Below, one piece after another: positions 1 through 10,735 of a DNA stretch of 64,000 nt. Source of the stretch: Prorocentrum cordatum. Taxonomy: Eukaryota > Sar > Dinophyceae > Prorocentrales > Prorocentraceae. The number at the start of each line of letters is the position of its first letter. Within the stretch, counting starts at the first letter, position 1. The position numbers and the translations under genes were made by a program. The notes under the pieces are model-generated. The model saw nothing but the letters and a program-made list of their open reading frames with translations, had not been told where the DNA came from and made no database searches. The stretch is taken from positions 47,501-111,500 of the forward strand of contig CAUYUJ010017997.1 in the NCBI GenBank assembly GCA_963575745.1. Reading direction: 5' to 3'.

Positions 1-36
1 ATAACAAGAACCCCATCTTAGGATATGGGGGAAAAA

Positions 37-200
37 AACACAGACACAATGAATCGTCGATCCCCCAGGAAACATGAGAAAATATGGGCAGTGGGGGAGA
101 AGACAGAATCCCAGAAAATATAGGAAAATATGGGTTTTGTTCGACGAGTGTGTGTATTTATTTGGGCTTCGACCGGAAGAGGTGCGCTCTCGACCCGCGA
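37..200 (+). repeat. Dispersed repeat R, copy 1
   Basis: An AT-richer stretch that recurs at 63346-63500 in the same orientation. Shared blocks include CGTCGATCCCCC, GAAAATATGGG-like runs and an 'agcccagaa(a)atata' segment, in the same order with small gaps. Both copies lie upstream of a coiled-coil-like segment. No coding potential is recognised. Confidence 0.6.
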
Positions 201-229
201 ATCAAAATGTGTATTTATTTGTGTCCCAG

Positions 230-311
230 AGCCCCTTCAAGGAGGCGTCGAGGGACCTGGCGGAGGCGTCGCGGGCCGCCGAGGCGCAGCTGGACGCCGC
301 CAGGCACCGAG
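230..311 (+). CDS. Possible coiled-coil exon (weak)
   Basis: One frame encodes an Ala/Glu/Arg-rich helical stretch (SPFKEASRDL, then AEASRAAEAQL) between CCCAG and a GAG|GTGG candidate donor. It resembles the duplicated exons further along in composition. However, it does not share their exact 25-codon length or phase, and it lacks the leucine spacing. It could be a divergent exon or chance GC-rich sequence. Confidence 0.2.
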
Positions 312-414
312 GTGGTGGGTGGGGGCGGAGGCGCCTGGGAGGCACAGGGCCTCCCAACGGCGGCATGAGTCACCCGACGGGGGGGGGAGGAGGAGGAGGG
401 GACAAGGAGGAAGG

Positions 415-489
415 AGGGGGAGGAGGAGGAGGAGGAGGAGGAGGAGGAGGAGGAGGAGGAGGAGGCGGAGGCGGAGGCGGAGGAGGAGG
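415..489. repeat. (GGA)n tract
   Basis: Nearly pure GGA/GGC trinucleotides, running directly into the GATGA pentamer array. Confidence 0.95.
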
Positions 490-588
490 AGATGAAATGA
501 GATGAGATGAGATGAGATGAGATGAGATGAGATGAGATGAGATGAGATGAGATGAGATGAGATGAGATGATATGAGATGATATGAGAT
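490..588. repeat. (GATGA)n pentamer array
   Basis: About nineteen pentamers of GATGA with rare variants (GATAT). On the minus strand it directly follows a retroelement-like 3' end, so it is probably the tail of that element. The GGA tract continues on the other side. Confidence 0.95.
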
Positions 589-1100
589 GAGACGGCTCCC
601 AGGGACGCCCAGGGAGGAAGGTACCAGCCCAAAACAATCCAGGGCACAACTGGCATTGCTGGCGACGGTGGTCCTGGAAACGACGTCTCGAGCGGACGCG
701 ACCGACACACCGACGCGAGGGGCGGGAACAGCCCGCTCGATCACCGCACGAATACGAGGGTTGAGGGCCAGGCCCCGCCGAGAACGAGACAAAATCACTT
801 CGCCTGTGCGAGTCGGGGGGGGCGCAGGCTCTGGCCAGCTTAATGGCTTTCTCCTGACTCCACCCCCGCAGTTCACGCACAGAAGGGACCCACGCCTCGC
901 CGCCTCACTCTCGGCACTGCACTGCACGGCACGCAGGGGAGCAATGCGAGAGCCAGACACGGCACTCAGCTGGTGCCCCAGAAGGTCTTCCGTGAGGGGC
1001 TTCAGAAACGACGGGGTCCCAAGACAACCATTCATCGGCAGATTGCGGCACGAAGGCGCAACCTTGACGAAACAATTATCCCAGTGCGACCCTACCTAGG
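589..1100 (-). mobile_element. Probable 5'-truncated retroelement 3' end
   Basis: On the minus strand a long frame (entered near 1035) contains a Cys-x2-Cys-Gly segment (LLCVNCGGGVRRK) and then runs into the (TCATC)n array. The layout is C-terminal coding region with CxxCG, short trailer, pentamer tail, then (TCC)n. It matches the end of the large retrotransposon at 37462-44745, which also has a CxxCG near its C-terminus. The assignment is by layout and motif only. No reverse transcriptase remains here. Confidence 0.4.
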
Positions 1101-1120
1101 AGTTGGAGCATTTAGGAAAG

Positions 1121-1240
1121 CAACACCTACAGATACACCGACAGCTACATGTACATCTACACCTGCATCTACGTCTACATCTACACCTACATCCACATCT
1201 ACACCTACACCTACATCTACATCTACACCTACACTTTCTA
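1121..1240. repeat. ACATCT/ACACCT hexamer array
   Basis: A degenerate six-base repeat of the forms acatct and acacct. It encodes Thr/Ser- or His/Leu-rich stretches by chance. Confidence 0.9.
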
Positions 1241-1310
1241 CTATCTAGGATGTTGATCTGCTATGCTGAGCTGTGCAATGCTGAACTGCCCTAACGAGAA
1301 CACTCTACAT

Positions 1311-1548
1311 ATGATATGCGGTTCTATGTTATGCTATGTTATGTTATGCTATGCTATGCTTGGCTATGCTATGTTATGCTATGGTGTGCTAATGCTGCGC
1401 TATGCTGCGCTGCGCTAAGCTAAGCTAAGGCAAGCTAGGCTATGCTAAGCTAATGCTAAGCTAAGAGGAGACTGGCTAAGCTAAGCTAAGCGAAGATGAT
1501 ATAAGCTAAGTTAAGCTAAGCTAAGTTAAGCTTAGCTAAGCTAAGCTG
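1311..1548. repeat. Degenerate TATGC/TAAGC pentamer array
   Basis: The left part is mostly tatgc/tatgt and the right part ctaag/gctaa. On the minus strand it follows the open frame at 1549-2240, so it may be another retroelement tail. Confidence 0.85.
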
Positions 1549-2240
1549 GGTGAACCCAGGGGGCGGACGGATACCGGGGGAACCGCCCGGGGCGAGCCCC
1601 ACTGCCCGGTCCCTTTTAAGATAGAGAGTAAGAACCCTTCTAGGCAGAGACTAGGTAGGTAAAAAGCGCATTGCCAGCACAGATCATTCCACCCCCAAGA
1701 GTGCCACTCCTCCCCGCGAGAGTTGTTTTTACGTCGCACCACAACAGGACGACGCCCGCGCTGAGGGCTGTCCTCTTGGAAACACGGGAGGGCAGCACCA
1801 ACTACAGCAACAACATCGGCAACCCGACTCCTCGCGAGATCGAGCGATGCCAAAAACTCTGGCGTGCGGGAGGGGTGGAGGCTGGAGGCAAGGTTCGCGT
1901 GATGCTCAGCAATCCTGCTGGCCTCCGCCCAGTGACGCTTTCCGGCGTCGAGACTCTCGACCTGCTCCTGCCACCGATGAGCCTTCGCGTGACGGCCAGA
2001 GATGAACTGGTGGCCCTCAAGGCCCCGACCGAATTTCAAGTTTTCTGCGGCCTGGTTGGAAACACGCAACTGATTGGACACAGGCTGCTGGAATCGACGA
2101 ATCGCCGCCATGCAACCGCTGCCAGCCAGGGCCTCACGGTCGGCGATCTGACCAATCAGGCAGAGAGCAACGCTCTCGGCGATGCTCGGAGTCTGAGGGA
2201 GGTAACCAGCCACAGGCGCACGTATGATGGCCACATCTGA
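1549..2240 (-). other. Unrecognised open region, both strands
   Basis: This is low in simple repeats and open for about 570 bases on both strands. The minus frame has a mixed, protein-like composition (for example RFQQPVSNQLRVSNQAAENL) and ends just before the TAAGC pentamer array. The plus frame (1671-2240) is also open. I recognise no domain in either. The position before a pentamer tail suggests a retroelement C-terminus on the minus strand, but this is inference. Confidence 0.3.
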
Positions 2241-2259
2241 TGCATGGGAAAAAACTGCG

Positions 2260-2412
2260 ATGGACCAGGATGCAGCCACGACGACGTCGGCGTCGACGCC
2301 GCCGACGGCCACGACGACGGCAACGACGACGACAGGTCGGAGCTGCGCGCCGCCGAGGCCCGGCTGCGGGAGGCCGACGGTGCAGAGGCTCCGCGGCCGT
2401 CGGCGTCGTGTG

Positions 2413-2484
<72 letters not shown>

Positions 2485-2900
2485 CTCGTCGTCGATGGTC
2501 GTCGACGCCGTGGGCGTGGCCGACGTCGTCGACGGCGCCAGGCGGCGTCGTCGTCGTCGTGGTCGGCATGGTCGCCGGCGTCGGCGTTATGGCCGTCGTG
2601 GTCGTCGTGGTTCAGAGGAGGACAAGGTACCCATACCTCTACCCTTCGGCCGTTTTCCCCTCTTTGGGCCTCCTGGGAGGTCCTCGTCGCCACCGCTGGA
2701 TTCGCCCCGAAATTTTGGTCAGAACGCACCTCGGGAGAGGTCCAGGGGGTAGCGATATTGGTACCTTCTGGTTTCCCCAGTGGTCGTGGTCTTTGACGTG
2801 GCCGTCGACGTTGACGTCGTCGTCATTGTCGACGTCGTGCTGTTCGTCAGCGACTTGATCGTCGTGGTTCCCTTAGACTTTGTCGTTGTGGTGGTCGCCG
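2260..2900. repeat. (GTC)n core and GTC/GAC-rich flanks
   Basis: A pure GTC run lies at about 2412-2488, with degenerate GAC/GTC trinucleotides on both sides. All long frames here (Asp, Arg, Val or Ser runs) are artefacts of the repeat. Confidence 0.9.
2336..2395 (+). CDS. Possible coiled-coil exon (weak)
   Basis: After CGACAG|G, one frame reads RSELRAAEARLREADGAEA. This is similar to the helical core of the duplicated exons (L-R-A spacing), and a GAC|GGTGCAG candidate donor follows. The reading phase at the AG differs from the clear copies, so this may be coincidence inside GC-rich repeat flank. Confidence 0.22.
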
Positions 2901-3039
2901 TTGTCACCGCAGGGAGAGGAGGAGGGGGAGCAAGAGGAAGACGATGGGGAGCAGGAGGACAAGGACGTGGGGAAAACGAAGAAGTAGGGGGAGAGGTAAG
3001 ACGCAGGGGGACGGTCTTTGTTCGGACTGGTCGAGCCTT

Positions 3040-3111
3040 CAATTCTCTGCTGCATGGAAGCGAGCGTGTCCAACGACAGGTCGTGCAGTTGCGCACGGAG
3101 CTGCAAGAGGA
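3040..3111 (+). CDS. Possible coiled-coil exon (weak)
   Basis: One + frame encodes an amphipathic stretch (SLLHGSERVQRQVVQLRTEL, then QEET) between simple-repeat regions. Leucine/valine spacing is coil-like. It does not match the 25-codon core, and splice-like sites are ambiguous (GACAG|GTCG lies inside it). Confidence 0.2.
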
Positions 3112-3416
3112 GACACCCTTTTCTTTCTGCGGGGGCGATGCAGGACGGCAGCAGTGATGGTACCCCTGCCTGCCCCAAATTGGAAAAGTGTGCTGGTGCT
3201 CGTGCATGGTGGCCGAGGAGAAAGGAGGATCGAGGGAAATTGCGATGGCGCAGCGAGGGAAAGGGCGACGGGTGCAGGAAAGGCAGGGCGACGCGTGAAG
3301 AGCAGAGAGGAGGGAAAGCGTGGCGGCGACGGTTCGGGACGGCTGCCTGCAAGGCTGTGCTGCCTCCCTTGTGGCCATCCTCCTGTTTGCCACCCCCGCC
3401 CGCTTCCTCCTCCCCT

Positions 3417-3484
3417 GAGGAGGAGGAGGAGGAGGAAGAGGAAGAGGAGGAAGAGGAGGAGGAGGAGGAGGAGGAAGAAGAGTC
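3417..3484. repeat. (GGA)n tract
   Basis: GGA/GAA trinucleotides. The frames through it are poly-Glu, poly-Arg or poly-Ser. Confidence 0.95.
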
Positions 3485-3634
3485 ATCGCCGCAAAGCGCT
3501 CGAGCAGGTGGGTGTGGCCAGGGGGCCTGCAGGGCAATGTTGTCTTGATTGCGGCTATCCTCCAGCACTCTCCTGCTCCCCCGTAACCCTTCCTTCAGGA
3601 CGAGCTGAACGTGGCAGACGTAAGACGTGTTGCC

Positions 3635-3810
3635 TTAGGTCGGGTATGCCCCCCTACAGGCGAATTTTGGAAGAATCATGAAACATACCCCAACGATATT
3701 TTCCTAAATAGTCAATAATATTTTTTATATATATATATATATATAAACTGCCCCGTACTGTTTTAGCGTATTTTTGAATATTCCTCCTGTAGAGGGACAG
3801 GCCCGACTTA
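3635..3810. mobile_element. Family A inverted-repeat element, copy A1
   Basis: The left end is TTAGGTCGGGTATGCCCCCC-like with CTACAGG following. The right end is CTCCTGTAGAGGGACAGG followed by CCCGACTTAA. The ends are reverse complements over about 28 bp. The interior is AT-rich and holds a (TA)n run at 3722-3745. No coding capacity, so it is a non-autonomous (MITE-like) element. Confidence 0.85.
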
Positions 3811-3903
3811 AGTGTTGCCCTGATTGACGTTCTTAGCAGTAGCAGTCCCTTGCCAGCAAGGCAGTGTAAGGATTCTGCTGCAGCCAGCCACGAAGTCTCC
3901 AGT

Positions 3904-4088
3904 CCCAGACACTCGACGTCTCGATGTTTTCGGGATGCGGGCCCCTGACCTCCCGACCACTTCCCCGAGACCAGTGTTTCATCCCGAGCCGTTTTTTGAC
4001 GGTCCCGAGCCCCGGCAAGGGCCCCGAGAGGCCGAAGGCGACGACAAACCTCCGCTTCGATGTTTGTCGAGACGCCCGATGTGTGGGG
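3904..4088 (-). mobile_element. Family B inverted-repeat element, copy B1
   Basis: It begins CCCAGACACTCGACGTCTCG and ends GATGTGTGGGG, with the family interior (CCCGACCACTTCCCC, GACGGTCCCGAG) reading opposite to copies B2-B7. With B2 it forms a large inverted pair around a 220-bp spacer. Confidence 0.85.
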
Positions 4089-4310
4089 TTCTCGTTCTGT
4101 GCGAGCGAGTTTTCTTTCGCTTCTCATGCGCGGGATGCTGCTCAGCCTCCGAGGAGCCCCCGTTGGAGCGCCCGGGAGGCCCAGCGCGGCCCCAGAGAGA
4201 GGCCCCCCAAGACGCCGCAGCAGGGCCTCGCGAGACGTTCCAGGGGCCCTCGCGAGGGCCCAGGGGCCCAGCGCGACCCGAGAGGCCCCGAGTCGCCTCC
4301 CCCAGACATC

Positions 4311-4486
4311 GGCCGTCTCGAAAAACGTCGAGGTTGAGGTTTTTCGTTGTCTCCGGCCCCTCGGGGCCCTCGCCGGGCCTCGGGACCGTCCCAAAACGGC
4401 TCGGGATGACAAGCCGGTCCCAGGGGGAAGTGGTCGGGAGGTCGGGGGCACGTGTCTCGAACAACTCGAGGCGTCGGATGTCGGGG
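4311..4486 (+). mobile_element. Family B element, copy B2
   Basis: It begins CCCAGACATCGGCCGTCTCG and ends CGTCGGATGTCGGGG. The interior has GGGGCCCTCGCCGGGCCTCG and GGACCGTC, the hallmark of the family. It is inverted relative to B1. Confidence 0.85.
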
Positions 4487-4637
4487 TCCAGGGAGCCCCA
4501 GCAGGATGTCCTTAAGAGGACTCCGAGGGGGCGCCCCATTGAGGAGTCCCCGGAGGCTCCCAAAGGGGGCTCTGGGTGGTCTTATCGGCTTGCCGTCTCC
4601 ATGCTATTTACTCCTCCTATCCATCGGGGGCGGCAAA

Positions 4638-4820
4638 CCCAGAGATCCAACATATTGAAAACATCAAGACAGAGGTTATTCCCAGTTTTTGGCCTCTAGG
4701 GGCCCTCGCCGGGCCCTGGGGCCGTCAAAAGACGACTCAGGATGAAAAACCGGTCCTGGGGAATGGGTCGAGACTTTCGGGGGGCCCGTGTTGAAAAAAT
4801 CACGGCATCGGATCTCTGGG
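4638..4820 (+). mobile_element. Family B element, copy B3
   Basis: Its ends are CCCAGAGATCCAAC and ATCGGATCTCTGGG. The interior GGGGCCCTCGCCGGGCCC and ACGACTCAGGATG match copy B5 most closely. Confidence 0.88.
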
Positions 4821-5961
4821 AAAAAGGGGGTGATGACTACGGGGGGATATCATCGTGTGGGCTATGATAATTCTCCAGATTGCATGGCGCCTCTTCTTAT
4901 TTCATGACGTCCCTGGCCCCCCCCCCTTGGGCCGCGCACATGTTGCCGGCCATGATTTGCACCCCCCCCTCTTGGACGCCCCCCTCTTGGCCGCCCCCGA
5001 ATCCACACAGCAGCCCGATATCGCAATTGCGGCTTAGCCGTGGCAGCTTACGCAGGCCGTGTCAGTGGCCTCTTGAGGGTCCAAGGGGGGCACTTCAAAC
5101 CCGATTCAGACGTCACATCAACGGCTTTCCTCAGGGATACCCAATTGTGTAGCTGTTGTGTCCACTTTACAGACATCCCCAAGAGACAAGCAATTCGGGA
5201 CCGCCATGGCAGGCTCGGCTCGTTGGCAGTCTTAGTCCCCGCCAGCTGCCCTTCTGAGTGCCCACGGGATGCACCCGAACACGACGCAGAGTTCACACAA
5301 CCCGCTTCCATCAGGAAGGCCTTACTGTGCCAACTCCGTGTCAAATTTGTCGGTGCTCGGTGTCCCAACTTGGTCCCCGAGATAGCCTCAAGAGGCCCGC
5401 TGGGGGCAATGTGGGGCCGGCGTGGCAGCCACACGAGCCGCACGCCTCGCTGGTGGCATTGTTCCCCTCGTCTCGCTTCCTCTTTTCCTGCTGTCGCTTC
5501 TGATCATGATCCCTCCCTCCTCCCTTGCTCCCTCCTCCCTTGCTCAGTTCCTTCCGTCTTGCCGTGGCTCCTCCTCGGAAACTGAAACGTATACATTACC
5601 AGTGGCGGGCTGTTTTTCAATCCCAGGACTTTTTGAGGGTCGGGGGCGACGCTGGGGTGGTGTGGTGTATACTTTTTCCCCGATGCCCCGGGGAACCAAC
5701 GAAAAATGTATACACCAGGGTCCCGTATACACCAGGATCCGCTCTGCAGTGTAAATTTCAATGCAGGGCCGGAAAAATCGTCGGTGTATAGAGAGTCTAT
5801 CGATTCCCTACCTCCCTCCTCCCGTTCTTCCAATCTCCGCCCCCCTTCCCTCGCCCTGCTCTTCCGTCCTGGGAGGGGGGCCGACTCTGCTGCCTCCATG
5901 GGCGGAAGGGGGAGGAAGGAGCAGGGAGGGGGGGGGGGGGCTCCAGAGGCAGGCGCCTGGG
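4821..5961. other. No gene recognised
   Basis: Mostly non-repetitive sequence with open frames on both strands but no domain. Around 5590-5780 the motifs gtatacatt and gtatacacc recur, suggesting a degraded hairpin element. A poly-G run lies at about 5928-5940. Confidence 0.5.
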
Positions 5962-6145
5962 AGCAGAGCAGAGGGCCAGGACCTCTGAGGAGCCACTCCT
6001 CGAGCCTCGCCCCTCGATCCTGGCAGAGCAGAGGGCCAGAACCTCTGAGGAGCCACTCCTCGAGCCTCGCCCCTCGATCCTGGCAGAGCAGAGGGCCAGG
6101 ACCTCTGAGAAGCCACTCCTCGAGCCTCGCCCCTCGATCCTGGCA
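5962..6145. repeat. 60-bp tandem repeat, three copies
   Basis: Three head-to-tail 60-bp units (cagagggccagg, cctctgaggagccactcc, tcgagcctcgccc, tcgatcctggca) with only one or two differences between copies. The last copy ends 50 bases before the first clear candidate coiled-coil exon. Confidence 0.97.
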
Positions 6146-6195
6146 GGTCCTCCGGGGGGCCGTGCTCGCCGTCGGAGCGGCCGCCGGCTCTCCAG

Positions 6196-6258
6196 GCTGG
6201 GCGGCGCGCGGCGCAGCTCGGCGAGCTGGCCTCCGAGAGGGAGCGGCTCCTCCGGCAG
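6196..6258 (+). CDS. Candidate coiled-coil exon 1 (short form)
   Basis: It starts with GCT immediately after TCTCCAG and ends CGGCAG|GC. It encodes 21 residues containing AQLGELASERERLLRQ, which align one-to-one with the C-terminal 16 residues of the 25-residue core seen in the other copies. It is four codons shorter near the N-terminal side. Similarity continues past the CAG as AGQRDAE, so the exon may run to 6279. The function of the parent protein is unknown. Only a coiled coil (heptad leucines) can be inferred. Confidence 0.5.
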
Positions 6259-6325
6259 GCCGGCCAGCGCGACGCCGAGCCTTCGGTGCCAGGAAGGGCG
6301 GCGAGGGGAAGGGGGGAGAGAGGGA

Positions 6326-6690
6326 GGACAGGCAGGAGGAGGAGGAGGAGGACGACAACGAAGAGCAGGAGGAGAGGGGGGGGAGAAGGAGGACGAGGAG
6401 GAGGAGGAGGAAGAGGAGGAGGAGGAGGAGGAGGAGGAGGAGGAGAGAAGAAAGGGGAGGAGCAAGGAAAGCAGAGGGGGGAATCATGGGAGGGAGGAGG
6501 AGGAGGAGGAGGAGGAGGAGGAGGAGGAAAAGGATAATGAGCAGTGTTCGGAGTATTCGATGCCGTGTGGGCAGATAGGAGCACGGCTAGAAGGGGGAGC
6601 ATGAGGAGGAGGAGGAGGAGGAGGAGGAGGAGGAGGAGGAGGAGGAGGAGGAGGAGGGGGAGGATGAGGAGAAACAGGAAGAGGAACAGG
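6326..6690. repeat. GGA-rich tracts
   Basis: Three blocks of GGA repeats (about 6326-6455, 6495-6535 and 6601-6690) separated by short unique sequence. There is no gene. Poly-Arg and poly-Glu frames are artefacts. Confidence 0.95.
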
Positions 6691-6908
6691 AGGAGGAAGG
6701 TCGCCTTCGGGCGACCCTGTCTGACCGACCTAAAACCAGTGAGTCCAGTTCCTCCCCCTGACGAGGCCAGCGGCACGATCGAGCACGATTCGATTGAGCG
6801 AGGCTGATGTTCATGCGTTTGAGCGCCCCGTGCTCCTTTGCGAGTTGATCGGCATTTGTTTCTGTCAACTTCGTGTGTCATGAAACCTTCGCTTTCACCG
6901 AGTTTATT

Positions 6909-8190
6909 TTATCGCTTCGCTCATTCCGCCGGCCCGTACTGTGCCCTCGCTGGCGTTTGGGCTTTGGGGGGCCTTTTCGGGTCCTCGTTGGGGGTTTCTT
7001 CGGGGCCTCTTGGGTTTCTGTCGGAGCCTCTTTGGGGTTTCTTGGAGCTCCTTTGGGAGCATTTGGGAGCATCTTGGGGCTTCTGGGCGCCGCTTGGGGC
7101 CGAGAGCTCGATATGTCCGTTCCGGTTCCCACGTTGGGCCTCCTCTTTGGGCTGTCCTGGTGCCATCGTGGGCCGTGTCGGAGGCCTCTTGGGCTGTCTT
7201 GGAGGTGCCCTTTGGGCGCTGCGCTGCAAGCCCGCGGCGCCTAATGCGACTCGCACCCGGCGATGGACCACCGCTCCATCGAGGAGTGGAGGAGGGGATC
7301 AGGAGGAGGATGATGATGAGGAGGAGAAGGAGGAGGAGTGCCTGAGGAGGGTAGACGGAGCGCTGTGCAGAAGTTTCCCAGAACTTCTTTGTGCTCGCTG
7401 CCCATGTTATAGCATCGCTGGCACTTGCTAGCGTGGTCGGGGGGGAGGCATTTGGGGGGCCTCCTGGAGCCGCTTGGGAGCTTCTTGGGGGCCTCGTGAG
7501 GGCCTTTGGGGGGGCCTCCTGGGGCTTCTTAGGGGCCTCTTGGCGCCTCCTGGGGGCTTCTCACGGCCGAGGGCTCGAAATGTTGTTTCGTGTTCCCCCT
7601 CTGCGGCTTCTCTCAGAGCGTTCTTGGGGCCCTCTTGGGCCGTCTAGGAGGCCTCTTGGGCCGTCTTGGAACCCTCTTGGGCCGTCTTGGGGCCCTCTCG
7701 GAGGCCTCTCGGGCCTCTTCGGGCGATCTTGGGGGCCTCTTGGGCCGTCTTGGGGCGTCGCGATGCCGAAAAGGTGGAAACGCCAAACTCTCCCTAAAAC
7801 CTGAGGAAAAGCAATGAATTTTGCCTCTTGGGGCCCTCTTGGGAGTGCTCTGGAAAGCCTCGTGGGGCGTCTGGGGGCTATCTTGAGCGTCTTGGAGCGA
7901 TCTTGTGGCATCTCGGACCCTTGGTGTACCATCTTGGGGGCCTCTTGGGCCCTCTTGGCTCTTCTTGGGACTCTCTCTTGGCCCTTCTTGGGACTCTCGG
8001 GGACGTCTCGGGGCCCTGCTGGTGCGCTCCTGGAGCGCTCTGGGGGCTTCTCCCGGGACCTTGCCGGGGTACTTTTCGTCCGGGGACCCCCAGGGGCCGC
8101 CCCGCGCGGATCGAACTGGAAATTCTGTGAACCACTTACCGGAGATCTTAGCACGCCTCTGGGCCGCTGGGCAGGCGAATTTCATGCTAA
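6909..8190 (+). repeat. Large GGGCC-type repeat unit, copy D1
   Basis: It starts CGCTTCGCTCATTCCGCCGG, has a long interior of irregular 'ttgggggcctcttgg' units, and ends with a distinctive block (GGTACTTTTCGTCCGGGGAC, then ACCGGAGATCTTAGCACGCC). The same start, mid-unit landmarks (a GCTCGA-ATGT-like segment, a 'gaaacgccaaa' segment) and end recur in D2. Many bent frames are open, but the protein-like shadows (FGGLLGRLGALL) are repeat artefacts. Confidence 0.75.
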
Positions 8191-8293
8191 GGCCCCTGAG
8201 GAGCAGACACCGCCGCCCCACCTTCTTTGGGATCGTGGATCCTTGGGTGGGAAGAGGAGACTTTTGGGAGGGCGGGTGGAGGAACAGGAGGAC

Positions 8294-8450
8294 AATTGAA
8301 ATGATCGCAGAGGGCAAGGGGGGGTGTAAGACGGCCCCAGAGGGTTTCCCAGAGCGCGACCAAACTGGCAATTGGAATGATCCCGGAGGGCGAGAGGGGG
8401 GTGGACGACGGCCCCAGAGGGCTTCCAAAGACGCCAGGAAACTGCCGAAG
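8294..8450. repeat. 77-bp tandem repeat, two copies
   Basis: The segment AATTGAAATGATCGCAGAGG recurs 77 bp later as AATTGGAATGATCCCGGAGG, with the following ACGGCCCCAGAGGG shared. Confidence 0.85.
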
Positions 8451-9062
8451 AGGGCCCGAAGAGACAGCCAAAACATTCCAAAAGGGCACCAAAAGGTATG
8501 GAAAACTGCGGGCGCAACCGAACAGGGATATGGAGAGGCAAAAAGGAGCATTGCCAGTTAGCTTCTGGGCCTCAGAAAAACCTCCGGGGACCCTCTGGGC
8601 GCGCCCAAGGCCGCTCAGGACAGCGCAAAAACGGCGTCCAGACGGCCGAGGAGGGCCCCGTGTTTTGCTTATGTTTTTTGCTTGTTGGGGGTGTCTGGTT
8701 TCTGGTGTATGGAACTCGAAGACAGGTGGAATGGGCATCCGGGACGGCCGCTGGTGGCCCGAAGGACGGTGAAGAGCAGCCCAGAAAGAGCCCGCAGAGG
8801 CCCCCAAAACCGGCCCAGTAGGCTCTCGGAGAGGCCTCTGAGAGGGCCCCGGTGGCGCTCGGAAGCGGAGCACGTGAAAGGGGAGCCGTTTCGGGATGGA
8901 AGTGGCGGCCAGAGGGCGGCCCAGCCGCAGCCCAGGCCCTCGGGCCGGCGGAATGAGCGGGCCGCGGGGAGGACCATGGGAGGGGTTGTGAGGGCTCAGG
9001 GACTTACATAAAGCACTCTTGAAGACCATGCTGTGGATATCACACACATTACCCGGTGTGGC
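8451..9062. other. No gene recognised
   Basis: CCCCAAGA-type (reverse-orientation GGGCC) low-complexity sequence. Near 8948 there is an inverted copy of the D-unit start (CCGGCGGAATGAGCG), facing D2. Confidence 0.5.
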
Positions 9063-10070
9063 GGCGGCTCGATTCGCTCATTCCGCCGACCTGTATTGTG
9101 CCATCGTTGGCGTTAGCATGCGCATTCGTGGGCCATGCGGCGCTGCTGGTCCGGCGCTGCTACGAGGTTGTGGGTGAGAGTCCTCAGGGAGGGATGTTTC
9201 TTGGTGTCTTTTTTGAGGATTCTCGGGAGCTCCTGTGTGGCAGTTTTAGGAGCTATTGGGGGCCTCTTGGGGGCGCCTTGGATGCCTCTTGGGGCTCTCT
9301 CGGCGTCTCTTGGGGGCCTCTGGGACCCTCTGGGGGGCTCATGTGGTCCGCTTGGGAGCCTCGTGGTGGCTACTGGGAGTTCCTCGGAGGCCGGAGGGGA
9401 GGCTCTGGGGGCGGTTTGGAGGCCGAAGGCTTATTGAGAGCTCTTAGGCCTGGATGGGGGGCTCTGGGGGCGATTTTGCGGCGAACGCTCGACATGTCCG
9501 TTGGGTCTCCCCCTCGAGGAGTCTTCCTCAAGGTGTCGTGGGGCTCTCCAGCGCCGTCTTGGGAGAACCTGGGGCCGTCTTGGAGTAGCAGTGTGCCGTT
9601 TGGGGGCTCTTGGCGGCTTAATGGGCCGTCTTGGGGCGATCTTAGGGGCTTCTTGGGCGGTCTTAGAGCGTCGGCGGCCGAAAAGATGAGAACGCTGAGA
9701 ATCGTCAAAAACCATTAGGAAATCGATGGTTTGTGCCTCTAGGGGGCTTCCTGGGAGTAGTCTTTGAGGCATCTTCGGGCTTCTTGGAAGCGAATGGAGC
9801 CGTCTGGAGGCTATCTTGGGCATCTTGGAACCACTCCCGGTGACTCTGGGCCCTCTGAGACCGCCTTGGGGGCCTCTTGAGACGCTCCTGAAGGCCCTGA
9901 AGGCAGCCCCTAGGAGTTCCGGCATCCGTGACGGGGACCGCCTGGGAGTTCAGGCGGGTACTTTTCGTCCGGGGACCTCCAGGTGCAGCCACGCGCGCGC
10001 GAACTAGAAGTATTCCAAAGCTGTTACCAGAGATTTTGCACGCCTTTGGCACGTTTGGCCGGCGAATATG
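9063..10070 (+). repeat. Large GGGCC-type repeat unit, copy D2
   Basis: Landmarks match D1 in order: ATTCGCTCATTCCGCCGACC at the start, CGCTCGACATGTCCGTTGGG in the middle, then GGTACTTTTCGTCCGGGGAC and ACCAGAGATTTTGCACGCC at the end. It is about 270 bp shorter than D1, with internal rearrangement. Confidence 0.75.
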
Positions 10071-10329
10071 GTTCGCCTGGCTCGGCTGATATTGCCCATT
10101 GCGTCCCATCCGAGTGAAAGTCGTCGTCCTCTTCAAAGCAGCATCGCCGTTCACGCTCCATCTTGGTCGCTTGAACTTGCAAGCTGCCACTCTACATTAC
10201 TCGAAAGGCGCACGCCATTTCGCCGACCCCCAGAAGAGGAGACGTGCGGTCTCCGACGCCGTATGTGCTGTTTGCCGCTTCCCGTTTTGTTGCCTGCGCG
10301 TAGGTGTTGCCAATTCATCCTCCTCTTCC

Positions 10330-10735
10330 TCCACACTTGTTACGGCGTTTCTTGGGAGCCTCTCGGAGGCCTCGGGGGCGGTCTCGTGGGAGGCTTTTCA
10401 GGGCCCCTGGGAGCTTGGGTGAACCCTCTGGGAGCTTCCAGGGGTCATGCTGGGGGTCTTGAGGGCCATCTTGTGGGGGAGTGCCCCTGGGGCCCCAACT
10501 AGCTACCCCTTCCGGGGCCATCTTGGGGCCCTCTCGGGCTATCTTCAGGATTTCTTGGGGCCCCCTCTTGGGGCCCAATTGGGGCCCCTTTCAGAGGCCC
10601 TCTTGGGGCCTGTTTGGGCCACTCTTGGGGCCCTATTGGGGCCCTCTTCAGGGCTTCTTTGGCCGTGTTGGGGCACTCTCGGGCCGCCTCCAGGCCCTCT
10701 TGGGCCATCTCTGGGCCCTCTTGGGTCCTCTTCCT
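10330..10735. repeat. GGGCC/TCTTGGG low-complexity array
   Basis: Irregular units of about 30 bases built on 'cctcttggggcc'. It is related in composition to D1/D2, and I saw no long unit. Confidence 0.8.
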
